Assembly (NCBI GenBank): GCA_007748055.1
Contig: CP036279.1
Location: 6,386,001 to 6,450,000 of the forward strand
Direction: 5' to 3'
DNA from: Kolteria novifilia
GTDB lineage: Bacteria > Planctomycetota > Planctomycetia > Kolteriales > Kolteriaceae
DNA: 64,000 bases
The position numbers were made by a program, and so were the translations under genes. Shown here one piece after another: positions 9,068 to 18,508 of this stretch. The notes beneath the pieces are model-generated. The model was not told the origin of the DNA and did not search any database. It was given only the letters and a program-made list of their open reading frames with translations. The number at the start of each line of letters is the position of its first letter. Positions within the stretch are counted from its first letter, which is position 1.

Positions 9068-11490
9068 AGCTCTGCTTGCTTTCCTTCCGAGAGAAGTTGC
9101 CCGCGATCATCATACTTGACGCTGCGCCCGGTCCGCTTCTCGAGCGCCGCCAACGCCGCCCGCCGCATCTCCAGCTTCGGATCATCGAGCGACCGAAGCA
9201 AGAGCCCGATGACGAAGCGTTCCTGATCCTCGCCTCCGACCTTGACGTCGCCGAGGTAACGAACCGCGTCGCGCTGAACCGACTCGTCCCGGGCTTGGCA
9301 CAGCCGCAAGAGTCCGAACAGGCCCTCGCGATCGCCAAGTTGGCTCAAACTATGGGCGGCTTCCAGGCTCGTCCGGTCGTCGCGCGACTGCATCGACTCC
9401 CGCAGGAGCGGCGCGATCGAGTCATCCCCCGTCCGGCCAGCAGCTCGCAATGCCAGCATCCGGGTCAACGAGTGACTGTCATTGAGTAGCGGCACCAGCA
9501 TCTGGGCGTTCTGGGGACCCGATCGTTCGAGCATGCGTTCCAGCGTGCGCCGACGGATGTGTGGGTTCTGGTGGCGCAATCCCAGCTCGTCGATCGACCG
9601 CGATGTCTCGGGGGCGTCGCGTTCCACCAACTCTAGCAAGCGAAGCCAAGCGCCATCGCTGTCGCGGCGCCGGGTGTAGCGAACGACTTCCGCCGCCTGC
9701 ATCGGCGTCAACGAGAGATGAGCCAGCTCCTCCTCGATCGCGGCGATCCGGGCGGTCTCGGTTCGCGGGTTGCTCGACCAAAGATCGTTCAAGAGGGCGT
9801 AGGTGGGGTCGAGTGGTCCGAGCACCTTCGTGAGCAGTTGCGGGCCGGGATAGGAGTCGTGCTCTTCGAGCACTTCTTCGATGAAGGGAACGGCTTGTGG
9901 TCCCAGGGCGAGTAGCTCCTCGCTCAACTCCCCTCGGGGCCGTCGCTCCGGCCCATACCAACGACCAAGAAGCGCCGCGACGCTCTCCTTCAGTTGCCGT
10001 CGTGATTCAAGGGAGAGCTTCCCGCGATGACGCGCCAGATGCCGACGCCGTCCCGATCGCCACTCGTTCTCGATCGTGGCGAGCATCTGCGTGCGCTCCG
10101 CCGGCGAGGCGACCGCGTCGAACGCCGGCGCCTCCGGCCAGAGATACGCCAGCGCCTTGGCCGCGGTGGCGCGGGTTCGTGACGCGGGAGAATCGAGCCC
10201 CTCGATCAGCAGCGGAATTGCTTCGCTCTTCGGGCGACGGACGATCGATCGGATCGCCGCCTCTTGCACCGCCGAGGAACGATCCGCGAGCAGACGCCGG
10301 AGCACCTCCTCCATGCCGGGTGCCTGACAGTCGCTCAAGAACGCGGCGGCCTTGGCGCGAACCAAATTCGACTCGTCGCCGGTCGCCTTGAGCAATAGAC
10401 GGTCCAATCCCAGCGTCGCGGCGGAGGGAATCGAAGCGAGTCGGTCGCTTGGACTACTGCTAGCGGACGCTTCGCGCAAGCGGTCGGCGGACTTGAGCCC
10501 CGGAAAGCGAGCAAGGGTTTCCAAAGCGTCCCGCCGCACGGATGCATCCGCGTCGTACGAGGCATCGAGCACCACATCGTGAGCGGCGCTGGTCGGGTGC
10601 GTCGCACAGGCGGCGAGGGCCGTTCGCCGAACGATCGCGTCGGGATCGCGCAGCAGTCGACGGAGCGTTTCGGGCATCGTGGGCCATGGGCGGTTCGCAT
10701 GAGCGATCGCGGCGACTTGGCGAAGCAGCTTCGGATCGTTCTCCACCGCGACAATTCCCGTGGGGAGCATCCCGACCGCCGCGATGACGACCTCGTCGCG
10801 CGAGGCATCGAAGCTGGACCGTCGGGACGCGACTTGAACGATCGCGTGGAACACGGCCCCCACGAGGACCGGCTTCTCGCGGAAATGGCGAATCGCCTTG
10901 GTCTGGTCCTCGTCGAAGATCTGCTCGGGATCGCTTGGCGCGATTTGCCGCTCTTGAACGACATCGAACCAGGTGCTCATCAGCCGTCGCAAGCGTGCCT
11001 CGTCGAGCCGCCCGGGGTGCTGTGCGAGAGCGAACGCACTGCCAACTCGGACCGACAGTGGAACCTCCGGATCGAGGAGAGTTTCGCTCAAGACCGCGAC
11101 GCCGGAATCGCTCCCCAAGTGCGCGAGAGCCACAGCGGCGTTGAAGCGACGCCAACGGTTCGTCGCGTCGACGAGTCCCTCCCGCAGGGAGGTCGTGATC
11201 CGAGTCTTGTCGTCGCGATGGGACGGATCGCTCGCCCGAGCAACGAGTTCGGTGATCGCCGGATGATGCCAGGGACAGATCGGCGCGGGCGGATCATCCT
11301 CGCGAATGGGGCGGAGACTCCACGAGGGATGCTCGAGTTCGGCGAGGAGCTCGGCGGTGAGTAGGTCCTGGACGGCGCGAAGACGTTGCCGACGGACGAG
11401 CGGCGAGTGGCCCGCGGGGAGGGAACGTCCCATCGCCGGATCGGCGCCGAGAAGCGTCAGGGATAGGCAAAGGGTCGTGATTGAAGCCAT
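8989..11490 (-). CDS. Secreted HEAT-repeat protein
   Basis: The product is 833 aa from an ATG that follows GGGAGGG (5-nt spacing). A short signal peptide (MASITTLCLSLTLLGADP) precedes repeated alpha-helical HEAT units throughout, for example ATHPTSAAHDVVLDASYDAD, DASVRRDALETLARFPGL and SLTRMLALRAAGRTGDDSIA. Nothing catalytic was recognised. HEAT solenoids usually act as protein-binding scaffolds. Its 3' end overlaps the lipoprotein gene, so the two are probably one transcription unit and may act together at the cell envelope (inference). Confidence 0.85.
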   Translation of the reverse strand: MASITTLCLSLTLLGADPAMGRSLPAGHSPLVRRQRLRAVQDLLTAELLAELEHPSWSLRPIREDDPPAPICPWHHPAITELVARASDPSHRDDKTRITTSLREGLVDATNRWRRFNAAVALAHLGSDSGVAVLSETLLDPEVPLSVRVGSAFALAQHPGRLDEARLRRLMSTWFDVVQERQIAPSDPEQIFDEDQTKAIRHFREKPVLVGAVFHAIVQVASRRSSFDASRDEVVIAAVGMLPTGIVAVENDPKLLRQVAAIAHANRPWPTMPETLRRLLRDPDAIVRRTALAACATHPTSAAHDVVLDASYDADASVRRDALETLARFPGLKSADRLREASASSSPSDRLASIPSAATLGLDRLLLKATGDESNLVRAKAAAFLSDCQAPGMEEVLRRLLADRSSAVQEAAIRSIVRRPKSEAIPLLIEGLDSPASRTRATAAKALAYLWPEAPAFDAVASPAERTQMLATIENEWRSGRRRHLARHRGKLSLESRRQLKESVAALLGRWYGPERRPRGELSEELLALGPQAVPFIEEVLEEHDSYPGPQLLTKVLGPLDPTYALLNDLWSSNPRTETARIAAIEEELAHLSLTPMQAAEVVRYTRRRDSDGAWLRLLELVERDAPETSRSIDELGLRHQNPHIRRRTLERMLERSGPQNAQMLVPLLNDSHSLTRMLALRAAGRTGDDSIAPLLRESMQSRDDRTSLEAAHSLSQLGDREGLFGLLRLCQARDESVQRDAVRYLGDVKVGGEDQERFVIGLLLRSLDDPKLEMRRAALAALEKRTGRSVKYDDRGQLLSEGKQAELWRKSLAGMFDESPTPEFSMPRLPLP

Positions 11491-11558
11491 CGGGACCCTC
11501 CCTGGCCCCAGTTACGCGTTCGCGTCCGACCACCTCGTCCTTGAGGGGCCGCGAGTCT

Positions 11559-12935
11559 TCACCCCGCAGGCTTTTGGCCGATCATGACCAAATCGCCGGC
11601 TCGCGGAGCGAGACGTTTTTGCTGCGGGTTGTCGTTCTTCTTGAGCCATTCCTGAAGGGGGTCGATGTTCACATCCGCGCGGTCGATGATTTGGGTGATC
11701 ACGGCGAAGGCGATCTGGGTGAACTCCGTGACATCCTTCTTCTCTTCCTCGCTGACGCTCGTGTTGTCCGCCATCTCTCGCTTCATCGCCCCGATCGCCA
11801 GGCCGAGCCGAAGGGCCAAGTGGCGGTACTTCTCATCGTTGATGAAGACCGCGGTGTGAGCATCGATGAGTGCCTGGAGGGCCTTGCCCATCACGACCGA
11901 CTGGAGACGAAAGTTCCAGCCGCGGATGCCGGAGGTCTGGAGTTTGCCGAGAGAAATACCCGCGGCGACCCGAACCCGCGCGGGCATGTTGGTGTCGAGA
12001 GCGGTATCGGCCAGGAACTTGCCGACTTCGGCTCGTTCGGCGATGTCGCCTCGGTGGGGACGTTCGAGGTTGCCGAGCGTGGTGACCAACTGTTCGAGCG
12101 TGACTTCTTGAACATCGGGCTCGGACGCCATGTCGAGGATCGCGTTGACCGCCTTGCGCTCATCGACAACGCGAGCTTGGCCGACCTCCTTGGCCGCGTC
12201 GAGGCCGCTCAGGGCGAGGTAGCGAACCGCTTCTTCCTGCTTCTTGTCCCCGAGCACCTCGAGGAGGATCGGCACGCCGTCGTGAATGTTGACCGACTTG
12301 GGATCGTAGAGACGCTCAATCAGCACCAGAGCGTTGATGCGGACGACGAAGTTGTTGTCCGTCAGATCCTTGAGGTACTTAAAGAGCGAGGCCTTGTACG
12401 CCTTGAGAAATTCGACGCTTAGTTGCTTGGAATTGCCCGCGACGCTCGCGCCCCGAACATCGCGCATGATCAGGTCGGCATGCCGCGTCAGGTCGGCGAG
12501 TTCGTTGGGATCGGTCAGCTTGTAAACGTGGTACTTGGCGACTTTGTCGATGAGGGCGGGATCGGCGGCGATCTTTCGCTGCCTCATGTCGTCGAACGTG
12601 TCGTACTCTCGGCCGGTCGGTTTGGCGGCGCTCCGGCTGAGATCCTTCTGAATCTTCAGCGATTCGATGACCGCGCGATTGCGAACGGGACGGTCTTGGC
12701 GCTCGCTGGGACCGCTCGACTCATCTTGTGCCTGGGCAAACGTCGCCAGCACCAAGCACACGGCCAGGGCGGAGAAGCCCCCGACGGTGCGTCGGCAAGG
12801 ACGCCGGATCGCCTCCGCGAGGATTGTAAGACAACGCTCGATCGGATTGTTCGCCGAATTCACCGATGTATTTACCTCATCCGAATGAGAAGCCACGAAG
12901 GGCCGTTCCATCGTGAGGGAACGCGGAGCCGCCAT
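11559..12935 (-). CDS. Exported HEAT-repeat-like protein
   Basis: The product is up to 458 aa from the ATG at 12935. A hydrophobic export segment (GGFSALAVCLVLATFAQAQ) lies at about residues 51-70, so the true start may be later: ATG at 12911, or GTG at 12863 preceded by GAGG. The body is helical and HEAT-like (FVVRINALVLIERLYDPKSV, EEAVRYLALSGLDAAKE, ARVRVAAGISLGKLQTSGI). No catalytic motif was seen. It sits upstream of, and parallel to, the 833-aa HEAT protein with a 68-bp gap, consistent with one operon of exported solenoid proteins. Function unknown. Confidence 0.75.
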   Translation of the reverse strand: MAAPRSLTMERPFVASHSDEVNTSVNSANNPIERCLTILAEAIRRPCRRTVGGFSALAVCLVLATFAQAQDESSGPSERQDRPVRNRAVIESLKIQKDLSRSAAKPTGREYDTFDDMRQRKIAADPALIDKVAKYHVYKLTDPNELADLTRHADLIMRDVRGASVAGNSKQLSVEFLKAYKASLFKYLKDLTDNNFVVRINALVLIERLYDPKSVNIHDGVPILLEVLGDKKQEEAVRYLALSGLDAAKEVGQARVVDERKAVNAILDMASEPDVQEVTLEQLVTTLGNLERPHRGDIAERAEVGKFLADTALDTNMPARVRVAAGISLGKLQTSGIRGWNFRLQSVVMGKALQALIDAHTAVFINDEKYRHLALRLGLAIGAMKREMADNTSVSEEEKKDVTEFTQIAFAVITQIIDRADVNIDPLQEWLKKNDNPQQKRLAPRAGDLVMIGQKPAG

Positions 12936-13313
12936 TTTGCCAAATGGACACGGACGTGAGAAGTGACTTCAGGGCCGGCTTGTGGGTCCTCCCGAAGTTT
13001 TGACACGACGTCGCCACCGCGTGCCCCGAGCGTACCGGCCAGATTCTCCATGTTCCGCGGAGTGCGGACAACAAGGCACTGCTGGATATTTTAGCGGTCC
13101 GCGGCTTTTGGCTCCAAAACGAATTCCCGCCCGCCACGCATTTCCCAGCCTCCTCGCGAACGGTTTTTCGGGAGAAACGGGCTCTTTGTAAACGGAAACG
13201 GGGGATGATCCGCCCAAACTGGACGGAAAAGCCCCCAAAGTGAACCAAGACCGGAGCCATTTGGCCGGCTCCGGGTCCGCCGATTATCCCCATCGGTTCG
13301 CCGATCACGGAGC
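12936..13313. other. Intergenic region, no gene seen
   Basis: This 378-bp gap lies between two minus-strand genes. Short frames on both strands lack start signals and family resemblance. It should contain the promoter of the HEAT operon. No repeat family found elsewhere in the window was recognised here. Confidence 0.4.
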
Positions 13314-14309
13314 TTAGTTCGCCCGCATGGTCGGCTGTCGCGGCGTCGGGATGACTTTCGGCAACAATGGCAGTTCCCCGACGCGAAGGTTCACGAACTT
13401 GTTCAAGTCGCCCTTGAGCCGGGGATCGTTCGGATGCGAGTAGCCACCGATGCAGACGATGCTCGCGTATTCCCCATGGAAAACGTATGCGTCGTACCCC
13501 ATGTTTCGCAAGAGTTGCGTCAGATTGGTCGCGTTTTCCCCAGCGATCTGCAACCCCGTCCGCTTGCTGCTCAGCAGCGGCCCCTTTCGGAAGACCTCGT
13601 CGGCCCGCTCGTCGCCGACCACCGAGATCCCACGAAACTGACGAACCGAGATCGTGAACGGGTCGGGAATCTGATACGCCGACATCTCGCCCTGGTTCAT
13701 CGCCAGGAGCATGCGGGCTTTGCCCTTCTCGATCCCCTCTCCCTGATCGTTCTTGGCCAGCGGGTTGCGAACCAAGTGGGCCGTCTTGAACGGGTGGTCG
13801 ATCTGACTGCGATCGGTGATGAAGCGGGTCATCACGACTCCCTTGGGAAGGTCCTCGAGATCGAGCTTGCGAATCTTCTTGAGGATCCGTTTGGCGGTCC
13901 GGTCGTTGAACTCCTCGAAGTTGCCGGCGAGGACGACCCAGTTCTCCTGGGGAGGCGTGTTGAGCGTTCCCAGGCGAGGCTTGATGTCGAAACGCTTTTC
14001 GAACTGGCGTTTGAACTTCTTGATCTCTTCGTCGGAGGGCCGTCCGGTCGGGTTGGCCTTGTAACGGAAGGCGTACGCGTCGACCTCCAGTTCTTCACGC
14101 AAGTAGCGCGTCAAGTTGATCGCCGAACGCCTGGCGGAATCTCCCGCGAAGGAGGAGACTTTCACCAAGACGGGACCATCGTCCTCGGCGAGTTCGAACT
14201 CCTTCGGGAGGTCGACCACTTTGGCGACCGCGGGATCAAAGAAACTTTGGGCCAGCGCTTGGCTGGAACAAATGGCTAGCAAGAGCCCGGCAAATCCAAA
14301 AAACCGCAT
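13314..14309 (-). CDS. Exported protein of unknown function
   Basis: The product is 331 aa from the ATG at 14309, which is followed directly by a signal peptide (MRFFGFAGLLLAICSSQALA). The frame stays open 147 nt further upstream, but that part has no export-like start. The mature protein is mixed alpha/beta with two comparable halves: LVKVSSFAGDSARRSAINL plus ENWVVLAGNFEEFND, then FVNLRVGELPLLPKV near the end. The phrases NLTRYLREELEVDAYAF and NLTQLLRNMGYDAYVFHGEY hint at an internal duplication. I do not recognise the family. Confidence 0.75.
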   Translation of the reverse strand: MRFFGFAGLLLAICSSQALAQSFFDPAVAKVVDLPKEFELAEDDGPVLVKVSSFAGDSARRSAINLTRYLREELEVDAYAFRYKANPTGRPSDEEIKKFKRQFEKRFDIKPRLGTLNTPPQENWVVLAGNFEEFNDRTAKRILKKIRKLDLEDLPKGVVMTRFITDRSQIDHPFKTAHLVRNPLAKNDQGEGIEKGKARMLLAMNQGEMSAYQIPDPFTISVRQFRGISVVGDERADEVFRKGPLLSSKRTGLQIAGENATNLTQLLRNMGYDAYVFHGEYASIVCIGGYSHPNDPRLKGDLNKFVNLRVGELPLLPKVIPTPRQPTMRAN

Positions 14310-14589
14310 CCGTCTCGCCCCTTCTCTCGAGTCGTTTGGGTTCTCGATTGAGCGCAGTGTGAGGAGATATCCTTGGTGTGACGACGGCCTATAGCGCGCG
14401 CCGAATCGTGCGCCAATGGCAATTCCGCCAGATGCGATGGCAAAGGAGCTTTCCAATCGCTCCCAACGACCCAGGGGAGATTGAGGGGGGTTCGCCCATT
14501 CTCTCGCGACACCCGTTTTTCCTCACCAATGGAGTCTTGATCACCCGCATCGAGGCTGGGAAAGGGCCGCCAGTTGACGAAAGGAAAGA

Positions 14590-14693
14590 CCCCCTCCTTC
14601 TCCCCCTTGGAAAAGGGGGAGCGAATGGAATGCCCCCCTTGGACAAGGGAGAGCGATCGGAATGCCCCTTGGACAAGGGGACACAGCGATCGG
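14590..14693. repeat. Cluster of CCCCCTTGGACAAGGGGG palindromes (locus A)
   Basis: Three neighbouring palindromes of the same type occur: CTCCCCCTTGG/AAAAGGGGGAG at 14600-14621, a shortened copy near 14633-14651, and CCCCTTGGACAAGGGG at 14665-14680, with GCGATCGGAATGC-type spacers. The same palindrome occurs at 28991-29075 and 30985-31006, each time next to a CCCCCTCT tract. The rest of the 14310-14735 gap shows no gene. Confidence 0.85.
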
Positions 14694-14735
14694 ACAATGG
14701 CAAAATGTCGAATCAACAGGGCAAACCAGACTTGC

Positions 14736-15656
14736 CTAGCTTGCCTCGGTGAGAAGCCAGAGCATCAGGGCTTTCTGGGCATGCATTCGGTTGGCGGCCT
14801 GCTCCACGACGATGCTTTGATGCCCGTCGATCACCTCCGCGGTCACCTCTTCGCCGCGATGGGCGGGAAGACAGTGCAGGAAGGTCGCTCCCGGCTTGGC
14901 CTGCCCCATCATCTTGGAGTCGACTTGATAGGGCCGGAAGGTCTTGAGGCGCTGCTCGCGTTCCTCTTCCTGTCCCATGCTCGCCCAAACGTCGGTGTAA
15001 ACCGCGTCGACCCCTTCGACCGCCTTCAGGGGATCGGGCTCGTAGCGAATGCGGCTCGCCATGCCCGACGCCTGCAAGTGAGCCTTGAACTCCGGTTCGA
15101 AGCTGTAGCCTTCCGGGGAACTCAGGACGAACTCGACATCGCACAAGGACGACGCGAACGCGAGCGACCGAGCGACGTTGTTTCCATCGCCAATGAACGC
15201 CAACGTCAACCCGTCCAGCCGACCGAAGTGCTCTTGAAGCGTGCACATATCGGCCAACGCCTGGCACGGGTGCAGGAAGTCGCTCAAGGCGTTGATCACC
15301 GGACAACTGGCGTGCTGGGATAGCGCCTCGAGCACATCGTGCGAATAAGTTCGCACCGCGAGCAGGTCGACGTACGTGCTCATGATGCGTCCGACGTCGG
15401 CGATGCTCTCGCGTTTTCCCAGCCCGACGTCTTGGCCGGTGAGGAAGATGCTCGAGCCCCCGAGGTGGGCCATCGCCGACTCAAAGCTGACCCGAGTCCG
15501 CAACGAGGGCTTTTCGAAGACCATTCCCAGGACGCGACCACCGAGGCGGACGTGAGGAATCCCCTTCTTTTGTTGCTGCTTCAGTTGAAGAGCCAGCTCG
15601 AGCAGATGATGGACTTCGTCTCGAGACAAGTCGAGGAGACTGAGTAGGTGACGCAT
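14736..15656 (-). CDS. argF: Ornithine carbamoyltransferase
   Basis: Cytoplasmic enzyme that makes citrulline from ornithine and carbamoyl phosphate, the sixth step of arginine synthesis. The 306-aa product has the normal length. The carbamoyl-phosphate loop is SLRTR (residues 51-55). HPCQ at 129-132, DVWASMGQE in the ornithine-binding region and FLHCLPAHRGEEV near the C-terminus all match the family. It lies downstream of argD and argB on the same strand, so it is likely the last gene of the arginine cluster. The ATG at 15656 follows a purine-rich GGAAGAGAAG stretch. Confidence 0.96.
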   Translation of the reverse strand: MRHLLSLLDLSRDEVHHLLELALQLKQQQKKGIPHVRLGGRVLGMVFEKPSLRTRVSFESAMAHLGGSSIFLTGQDVGLGKRESIADVGRIMSTYVDLLAVRTYSHDVLEALSQHASCPVINALSDFLHPCQALADMCTLQEHFGRLDGLTLAFIGDGNNVARSLAFASSLCDVEFVLSSPEGYSFEPEFKAHLQASGMASRIRYEPDPLKAVEGVDAVYTDVWASMGQEEEREQRLKTFRPYQVDSKMMGQAKPGATFLHCLPAHRGEEVTAEVIDGHQSIVVEQAANRMHAQKALMLWLLTEAS

Positions 15657-15764
15657 GACACTTCTCTTCCAGGTCTATCATCTCAAGGGGAATCGCGAGA
15701 ATGCGAACGGCGAGCAAAGATGCTCGCCGCCGCTTGTCCTCGAGAGGTCGCTTACCAGCTCCTC

Positions 15765-16964
15765 TCACCCCTCGGCCGAACGCAATACGTCGGCAATGAT
15801 GGAACATCCTTCGTCGATTTGCTCATCTTGAATCGTCAGGGCCGGCAACAAACGCAAGACGGTGTCGTGCGTGCAGTTGGCCAGCAGCCCTCGCTCGAGA
15901 AGCTGCTGAACGATCTCCGCCCCGGGCATCGCGAGATCGACCCCGATCATGACCCCTTTGCCACGCACTTCGCGGATCACGCTGGTCGTCCCGCTCAGTT
16001 CCAGGAAGAACTTGCGAAACCGCTCACCGATCGCGGTGCCCCGTTCGAGCAGGTTGCCCTCGTCGATCGTTTCGATGGTCGCGAGCCCGGCCCGACACGT
16101 CAGCGGGTTGCCGCCAAAGGTCGCCGCGTGCATGCCCGGTTTGAGCGACGCGGCGACTTCCGGCCGAGCCAGCATCGCGCCGCCGGTCACCCCACCCGCC
16201 AGCGACTTGGCCAGCGTCATGATGTCGGGCGTGATGTCGGTGTGCTGATACGCGAACCAGCGGCCGGTGCGACCCATGCCGCTTTGAACCTCGTCGAGGA
16301 TCAAGAGCAGCCCGCGGTCGTCGGCGAGCTTGCGAAGTCCTTCGAGATAGCCCTCGGGAGCGAGATTGACCCCGCCCTCCCCTTGAATGGGCTCGACCAT
16401 GATCGCCGCGGTCTCGTCGTCGATCTGATGCTCCATCGCCTCGAGATCGCCGAAGGGTACGTGCTTGAATCCCGGCAAGAGCGGCCCGAAACCCTGCTGA
16501 TACTTGGGCTGACCGGTGGCGCTGATGGCGGCGAAGGTACGGCCGTGAAAACTCTGCTGCGTCGCGATGATCTTGTAGCGAGGAGCCTGATGCGCCCGGG
16601 CGAGCTTGATGGCGGCCTCGTTCGCCTCGGCCCCGCTATTGCAGAAGAAGGCCTGGCTGGAGAAGCTTCGCTCGACCAGGGCCTGGGCGAACGCTCCCTG
16701 CGACTCGATGTACCAGGAATTCGGCACGTGAATGAGTTGGGCGACTTGCTCCTGAACCGCCTGGACAACTCGCGGCGGACAGTGGCCGAGGAGATTGCAG
16801 CCCCAGCCCGGGAAGAAGTCGAGGTAGCGGCGGCCTTCGGCATCCCAAACTTCCGACCCCTGGCCGCGCACGAGGCAGACCGGGTAGCGCGTGTAGTTGG
16901 GCACGACGTAGCGTGCGAAGACGTCCATCACCTCGGGCGAACTCAACTCCATGGCGGCTGTCAT
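15765..16964 (-). CDS. argD: Acetylornithine aminotransferase (class III PLP enzyme)
   Basis: PLP-dependent transaminase of the arginine pathway (N-acetylglutamate semialdehyde to N-acetylornithine). The ATG at 16964 is preceded by AAAAGGAG with 5-nt spacing and gives 399 aa, the usual family length. The open frame 135 nt further upstream is ignored. Class III features are clear: FFCNSGAEANEAAIKLAR, LILDEVQSGMGRTG and the PLP lysine K253 in TLAKSLAGG. The 108-bp gap to argF and the common strand support co-transcription. Upstream lies a 1.2-kb repeat array that separates it from argB. Confidence 0.95.
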   Translation of the reverse strand: MTAAMELSSPEVMDVFARYVVPNYTRYPVCLVRGQGSEVWDAEGRRYLDFFPGWGCNLLGHCPPRVVQAVQEQVAQLIHVPNSWYIESQGAFAQALVERSFSSQAFFCNSGAEANEAAIKLARAHQAPRYKIIATQQSFHGRTFAAISATGQPKYQQGFGPLLPGFKHVPFGDLEAMEHQIDDETAAIMVEPIQGEGGVNLAPEGYLEGLRKLADDRGLLLILDEVQSGMGRTGRWFAYQHTDITPDIMTLAKSLAGGVTGGAMLARPEVAASLKPGMHAATFGGNPLTCRAGLATIETIDEGNLLERGTAIGERFRKFFLELSGTTSVIREVRGKGVMIGVDLAMPGAEIVQQLLERGLLANCTHDTVLRLLPALTIQDEQIDEGCSIIADVLRSAEG

Positions 16965-17246
16965 CTCGACTCCTTTTAACCACCGGGGAAAGGGATTTTC
17001 TACGATCCAGCCGGCCAAAGCGAAGGGAAAAAACGGCCCGGCCGCGATCACGTCCAACTTGAGGAAAGGTAAGAGGCGCCAACGGTTACGGAGGTTCACG
17101 TGTGAGAGAAAGGAGCACGGTCACCGAGGCAAGTCACTCCAGGCTGGGGCAACACCTTAATTTGCCGCACCAACGATACATCGCCCGGCCAACCCAGGCT
17201 TCCCCGCTTTCCTGGCTTGAGGGATGCTTTCGGCCACTTCGACAGC
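16965..17246. other. argD leader region
   Basis: About 280 bp lie between argD and the repeat array. It holds the argD ribosome binding site and probably its own promoter if the array blocks read-through from argB. No gene or attenuator-type leader peptide was recognised. Confidence 0.4.
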
Positions 17247-18487
17247 CTCCGCGCTCTCGGCTACACCAGCATGCTCCGCGCTCTCGGCTAGCCCAGGTTG
17301 CTCCGCGCATTTGGCTAGCCCAGGTTGCTCCGCTACCTGGGCGGCGCAGCCGCAAGAAGTCGCGGGAGAAGGTCGCATCCCAAGAATGGATCGTCCCTGC
17401 CGGATGGGCCTCTCCCCTGAGGCTTCCAACCGACTCCGTCGGCCCCGGTTGAATCAACCGGGGGTAGCCGTTCGTGGATGCATGCTCCGCGCTCTCGGCT
17501 AGCCCAGCTTGCTCCGCGCTCTCGGCTACACCAGCTCTCTCCGCGCTCTTGGCTAGCCCAGGTTGCTCCGCTACCTGGGCGGCGCAGCCGCAAGAAGTCG
17601 CGTGAGAAGGTCGCATCCCAAGAATGGATCGTCCCCGCCGGATGGGCCTCTCCCCTGAGACTTCCAACCGACTCCGTCGGCCCCGGTTGAATCAACCGGG
17701 GGTAGCCGTTCGTGGATGCATGCTCCGCGCTCTTGGCTACACCAGGTTGCTCCGCGCTCTCGGCTACACCAGCTCTCTCCGCGCATTTGGCTAGCCCAGG
17801 TTGCTCCGCTACCTGGGCGGCGCAGCCGCAAGAAGTCGCGGGCGAAGGTCGCATCCCAAGAATGGATCGTCCCTGCCGGATGGGCCTCTCCCCTGAGACT
17901 TCCAACCGACTCCGTCGGCCCCGGTTGAATCAACCGGGGGTAGCCGTTCGTGGATGCATGCTCCGCGCTCTCGGCTAGCCCAGCTTGCTCCGCGCTCTCG
18001 GCTACACCAGCTCTCTCCGCGCTCTTGGCTAGCCCAGGTTGCTCCGCTACCTGGGCGGCGCAGCCGCAAGAAGTCGCGGGAGAAGGTCGCATCCCAAGAA
18101 TGGATCGTCCCCGCCGGATGGGCCTCTCCCCTGAGACTTCCAACCGACTCCGTCGGCCCCGGTTGAATCAACCGGGGGTAGCCGTTCGTGGATGCTTGCT
18201 CCGCGCTCTCGGCTACACCAGGCTGCTCCGCGCTCTCGGCTACACCAGGCTGCTCCGCGCTCTCGGCTACACCAGGCTGCTCCGCGCTCTCGGCTACACC
18301 AGGTTGCTCCGCGCATTTGGCTAGCCCAGGTTGCTCCGCTACCTGGGCGGCGCAGCCGCAAGAAGTCGCGGGCGAAGGTCGCATCCCAAGAATGGATCGT
18401 CCCTGCCGGATGGGCCTCTCCCCTGAGACTTCCAACCGACTCCGTCGGCCCCGGTTGAATCAACCGGGGGTAGCCGTTCGTGGATGC
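17247..18487. repeat. Compound tandem repeat: five blocks of 27-bp units plus a 157-bp conserved segment
   Basis: Each block begins with 27-bp units of the type CTCCGCGCTCTCGGCTACAC plus 7 nt (three units in blocks 1-4, five in block 5). A nearly constant 157-bp segment follows, starting CTCCGCTACCTGGGCGGCGC. The higher-order period is 238 bp (292 bp for the last step, which equals 238 plus two 27-bp units). Each long segment ends with a 21-nt palindrome, CCCCGGTTGA-A-TCAACCGGGG, at 17443, 17681, 17919, 18157 and 18449. A smaller hairpin, CCGAC-TCC-GTCGG, lies just before it. The 238-bp period is not a multiple of three, so reading frames do not persist. It lies between argB and argD. Confidence 0.95.
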
Positions 18488-18508
18488 CGTCGTCAATTTC
18501 GACGGCGA

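Noticed and set aside
15648-16979. A 443-codon plus-strand frame over argD
   Set aside because: It is the antisense shadow of argD, which has its PLP lysine, GAEAN motif and a perfect SD.
17247-18487. CRISPR array
   Set aside because: There are repeats at regular spacing, but the intervening 157-bp segments are nearly identical to one another instead of unique, and no cas gene is near.
17134-18496. Several overlapping frames of 150-208 codons reading AESAEQPGV or RALGYTRLL repeats
   Set aside because: They only translate the 27-bp units. The 238-bp period is not a multiple of three, so no frame persists through the array, and no SD or conserved start precedes them.
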